DNA from: Mycobacterium parascrofulaceum ATCC BAA-614
GTDB taxonomy: Bacteria; Actinomycetota; Actinomycetes; Mycobacteriales; Mycobacteriaceae
Assembly: GCF_000164135.1 (NCBI RefSeq)
Contig: NZ_GG770555.1
Span: 860,009-924,008, forward strand
Length of the DNA stretch: 64,000 nucleotides
Direction: 5' to 3'
The position numbers and the translations under genes were made by a program. The notes beneath the pieces were generated by a model that saw only the letters and a list, made by a program, of their open reading frames with translations, made no database searches and was not told where the DNA came from. Positions within the stretch are counted from its first letter, which is position 1, and each line of letters begins with the position of its first letter. Positions 61,692 to 64,000 of this stretch are shown piece by piece.

Positions 61692-63145
61692 CGGCGCTTC
61701 AACTGCAACGGAAGTCCGTCCACCGGAATGGGCAGGGAGGTGTTGTCCCATCGGACGTGATAGTTCTCCGGCACCGTCCAGGTGAGCGAACGCAGCATCC
61801 TGTGCAGGATTGCTTTGACCTCGAGCGTCCCGAATTGCATGCCGATGCACTTGTGCGCTCCACCTCCGAACGGAACCCAGGCGAATCGGTGGTGTTGGTC
61901 TTCGCGCCGAGGCTCGTCGAAACGTGAGGGATCGAACCGCCCCGGATCACTCCAGATCGTTCGATCGAAGTGATTTACGGCAGGCGTTATAGCGCATAAC
62001 GTGTTCGAGGGGATGTGATATCCATCGATGGCGACATCTCGAACCGTCTTGCGCATCACCAGCGGAACAGGTGCAAGCAGTCTGAGCGCTTCCTTGATCA
62101 CGAGGTCGATGACCGTCATCTTCTCCAGGGCCTCGATGTCCGGCAACCCGTCACCGATGGCCGCGGCTTCCGCAGCCGCAGCCTCCTGCCACTGCGGATA
62201 CTTGGCAAGGAAATAGGTGACCGCTGTGGTGGTGATCGTCGAGGTGTCGTGGGCCGCCATCATCAAGAAGATCATGTGATTCACCACATCCTCGTCGGAA
62301 AACCGCTCCCCGTCTTCGGTCGTGGCTTGACAGAGAGCAGCGAACAGATCCTCCGTTTCACCGGCTCGCGCGGCCGGCAGATGCCGGAAGAAGTAGTCCT
62401 CCAAAACGCGCCGCCCTTGCACACCAGCGCGGAATCTGGTTCCCGGAAGCGGAGCACGCACAAGGGAACTCGCCGCCCGGACCGTAGCGACGAACGCCTT
62501 GTTGACAGCATCGCTCTCGTCCTTGCCGCGGCCGCCCATGAAGACGTCGGTAGCGATGTCGAGGGTGAGTTCCTTCAACAGTGGGTAGATTCGAACCGAC
62601 GGGCCCACCGGCCACGCAGGCACTGCCGAGCGAACGCATGGCGTTACCTGTTCGACGTATCCGGTCAGGCGCGGACGCGTAAACGCCTCCTGCATGATGC
62701 GCCGGTGCATCAAGTGCTCGTCGAAGCTCATGAGCATCAAACCGCGATGGAAGAAGGCGTCGATCAGGAAGGACCAGCCATCCTGAGAGAATGCCTTCGC
62801 TTCGCTCGTGAACGCCTCTCGAGTGGCGTCAGGGCCGGCGATGACCACCATCTTGGTGCCGAACGCGCCCATCCACGACACCGAACCCAGACGGTCGTAG
62901 CGCTCTCGACTGAAATCCGAGCCGAATCGGATGTAGTCGAGCGTGTGACCTACGAAGGGCAGTCCGGCATCCCCCCGGACGGCTTTCAATCCACTGCCCG
63001 CGGGTGCCGGTGCCAGTTCACGAACCGGCCAGTCCCGGCTCCATCGACGCCATCTGTCGTCGACGGCGTGAGGCGCGGGGACCATGATCACAGAGGACAA
63101 CCGCTCCTTCACGTGGTGCGCAGGTGCGAGAAGGTGATTCGTCAT
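61688..63145 (-). CDS. Cytochrome P450, CYP136-like
   Basis: 485 residues from ATG at 63145, preceded by AGGAGG. I-helix MAAHDTSTIT, ExxR in KEALRL and heme-ligand FGGGAHKCIGM (Cys about 429) are intact. The opening segments APAGSGLKAVRGDAGLPFVGHTLDYIRFG and FFHRGLMLMSFDEHLMHRRIMQEAF strongly resemble M. tuberculosis Rv3059 (CYP136), recalled rather than searched. P450s of this group oxidise hydrophobic substrates; the natural substrate of CYP136 is not settled. It needs ferredoxin and reductase from elsewhere. Confidence 0.88.
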   Translation of the reverse strand: MTNHLLAPAHHVKERLSSVIMVPAPHAVDDRWRRWSRDWPVRELAPAPAGSGLKAVRGDAGLPFVGHTLDYIRFGSDFSRERYDRLGSVSWMGAFGTKMVVIAGPDATREAFTSEAKAFSQDGWSFLIDAFFHRGLMLMSFDEHLMHRRIMQEAFTRPRLTGYVEQVTPCVRSAVPAWPVGPSVRIYPLLKELTLDIATDVFMGGRGKDESDAVNKAFVATVRAASSLVRAPLPGTRFRAGVQGRRVLEDYFFRHLPAARAGETEDLFAALCQATTEDGERFSDEDVVNHMIFLMMAAHDTSTITTTAVTYFLAKYPQWQEAAAAEAAAIGDGLPDIEALEKMTVIDLVIKEALRLLAPVPLVMRKTVRDVAIDGYHIPSNTLCAITPAVNHFDRTIWSDPGRFDPSRFDEPRREDQHHRFAWVPFGGGAHKCIGMQFGTLEVKAILHRMLRSLTWTVPENYHVRWDNTSLPIPVDGLPLQLKRR

Positions 63146-63260
63146 GGTTCCTCCTGGACGCTGGGCCGCTTTGACGGCGTCCACCAGTCTTTACAAAGAT
63201 GCCATTGATGTCAATATCTAGACATTATTGGCCTAGCGGTTAAGTGCGCGTCTCGTGCCC

Positions 63261-64000
63261 TTAGTCGGCCAGGCTCGGTTCTGCAGGGTCTCCGACCTTT
63301 AGACGCCCGACGTTTCTCAAGACGTAATCGCCGCTGTGCGGCTTCCGGGTAAGGAGTCGATAAACCAAGGTAGGCCCCGGCCAGTTCGTCGGGATTTCCC
63401 CGCTCGAGGTTCGATACCAGCTCGCACACAGCGCCCACACCGACCTCCGTAGTCGCCTTCTCAAGCGCGTGTTGTAGCGTTGCGCGCTCTCCGCCCTGAC
63501 ATCGATCGCATGACCCGGATGAGCAGCCACGGCTTTGATGAGCGTTGCGATGTGACGGACTTGTGACTCGATCATGTAGAGGATCGACCCCGAGCCCACA
63601 TTCGTGTTGGGACCATAAAGCAGGAACAGGTTCGGGAACATGGGGACAGTGATGCCCAGATATGCGTACGCCTGGGTCTTCCAACCCTCGGCCAAGGAGA
63701 CTCCGCGAGAGCCGCGCACGGACATCGGGGCGAGAAAATCGGTGGCGCGAAACCCGGTTCCGTAGATCACGACATCTGCAGGACGAAACTTTCCATCCAC
63801 GGTCTTGACACCGTTGTCGCAGAGCTCTGCGATAGCCTTCGGCACCAACGACACGCGATCACTCGCGATTGCTGGATAGTAATCATTCGAGAACAGCACT
63901 CGCTTGCACCCTGGCGCGTCCGAAGGCATCAATTGCTCGCGCAAAGATGGGCTAGCAACCTGCCGATGTAGGTGGCGGCGCGCGATCGCACCGAGGACGC
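63261..64000 (-). CDS. FAD-dependent monooxygenase, Baeyer-Villiger type (N-terminus outside window)
   Basis: At least 246 residues of the C-terminal part, open to the right edge. CKRVLFSNDYYPAI, DVVIYGTGFRATDFLAPM and YLGITVPMFPNLFLLYGPNTNVGSGSILYMIE are characteristic of flavin monooxygenases that insert oxygen next to ketones. It begins outside the window. The cluster order suggests it acts on a ketone made by the alcohol dehydrogenase, opening it to an ester or lactone. A 115-bp gap separates it from the P450 start. Confidence 0.85.
   Translation of the reverse strand, partial: VLGAIARRHLHRQVASPSLREQLMPSDAPGCKRVLFSNDYYPAIASDRVSLVPKAIAELCDNGVKTVDGKFRPADVVIYGTGFRATDFLAPMSVRGSRGVSLAEGWKTQAYAYLGITVPMFPNLFLLYGPNTNVGSGSILYMIESQVRHIATLIKAVAAHPGHAIDVRAESAQRYNTRLRRRLRRSVWALCASWYRTSSGEIPTNWPGPTLVYRLLTRKPHSGDYVLRNVGRLKVGDPAEPSLAD

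Overview
The window is mycobacterial chromosome. It is very G+C rich, uses many GTG starts and 4-nt stop/start overlaps, has -10 boxes lying 6-8 nt upstream of start codons (leaderless style), and carries the Pup-proteasome locus, mce genes, a mycothiol ligase and a 13E12-type HNH gene. From about 1 to 46 kb gene order largely follows the M. tuberculosis segment around Rv2096c-Rv2141c (recalled from memory, not searched). Differences include an mce operon between hisE and metH and no PE/PPE block between prcA and pafA. This fits a slow-growing, probably M. avium-complex-like Mycobacterium; the species is inferred only.

Region 1 (1-10 kb) is the pupylation/proteasome module: pafB (runs off the left edge), pafA, prcA, prcB, pup and dop on the minus strand, two plus-strand genes of unknown function, then mpa. 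Pup is deamidated by Dop, ligated by PafA and read by Mpa, which feeds the PrcBA core. Region 2 (10-18 kb) holds lppK, a DUF503 gene, trmI, a RecB-like Fe-S nuclease, a DEAD-box helicase, a flavin disulfide oxidoreductase, a DUF4126 membrane protein, and hisE-hisG.

Region 3 (17.8-29.3 kb) is a TetR gene divergent from a full mce operon (yrbEA, yrbEB, mceA-F, a Mas gene, an MPT64-like gene). Five of the eight core genes carry a frameshift or nonsense change, so this importer locus appears to be decaying. Region 4 (29-46 kb) holds a long E. coli-type metH, a PAC2 gene, an SDR, mshC, cysQ, three conserved actinobacterial genes, lppL, a DUF5703 gene, pyrD, an HNH/13E12 gene with a perfect mycobacterial SOS box, a PEBP gene, a dapE-like M20 peptidase gene and tRNA-Leu(GAG).

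Region 5 (46.3 to about 53.7 kb) is an integrative element resembling actinomycete AICEs, abutting and overlapping the tRNA-Leu 3' end: a large serine integrase, a small coupled ORF, a RepSA-like HUH replication initiator, an FtsK/TraB-like translocase, a SCO3933-like small protein, and an HTH/PLD-like regulator, Nudix and HD-domain trio.

Region 6 (54-64 kb, visibly less G+C rich) is a single-strand cluster: a monooxygenase (runs off the right edge), a CYP136-like P450, a transglutaminase-like protein, an acyl-CoA ligase, two acyl-CoA dehydrogenases, a BtrH/DUF4872 protein, an SCP2 lipid-binding protein and an NDMA-type alcohol dehydrogenase. It looks like an acquired lipid or isoprenoid oxidation pathway whose substrate cannot be read from sequence. 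It is the best candidate here for an undescribed system.
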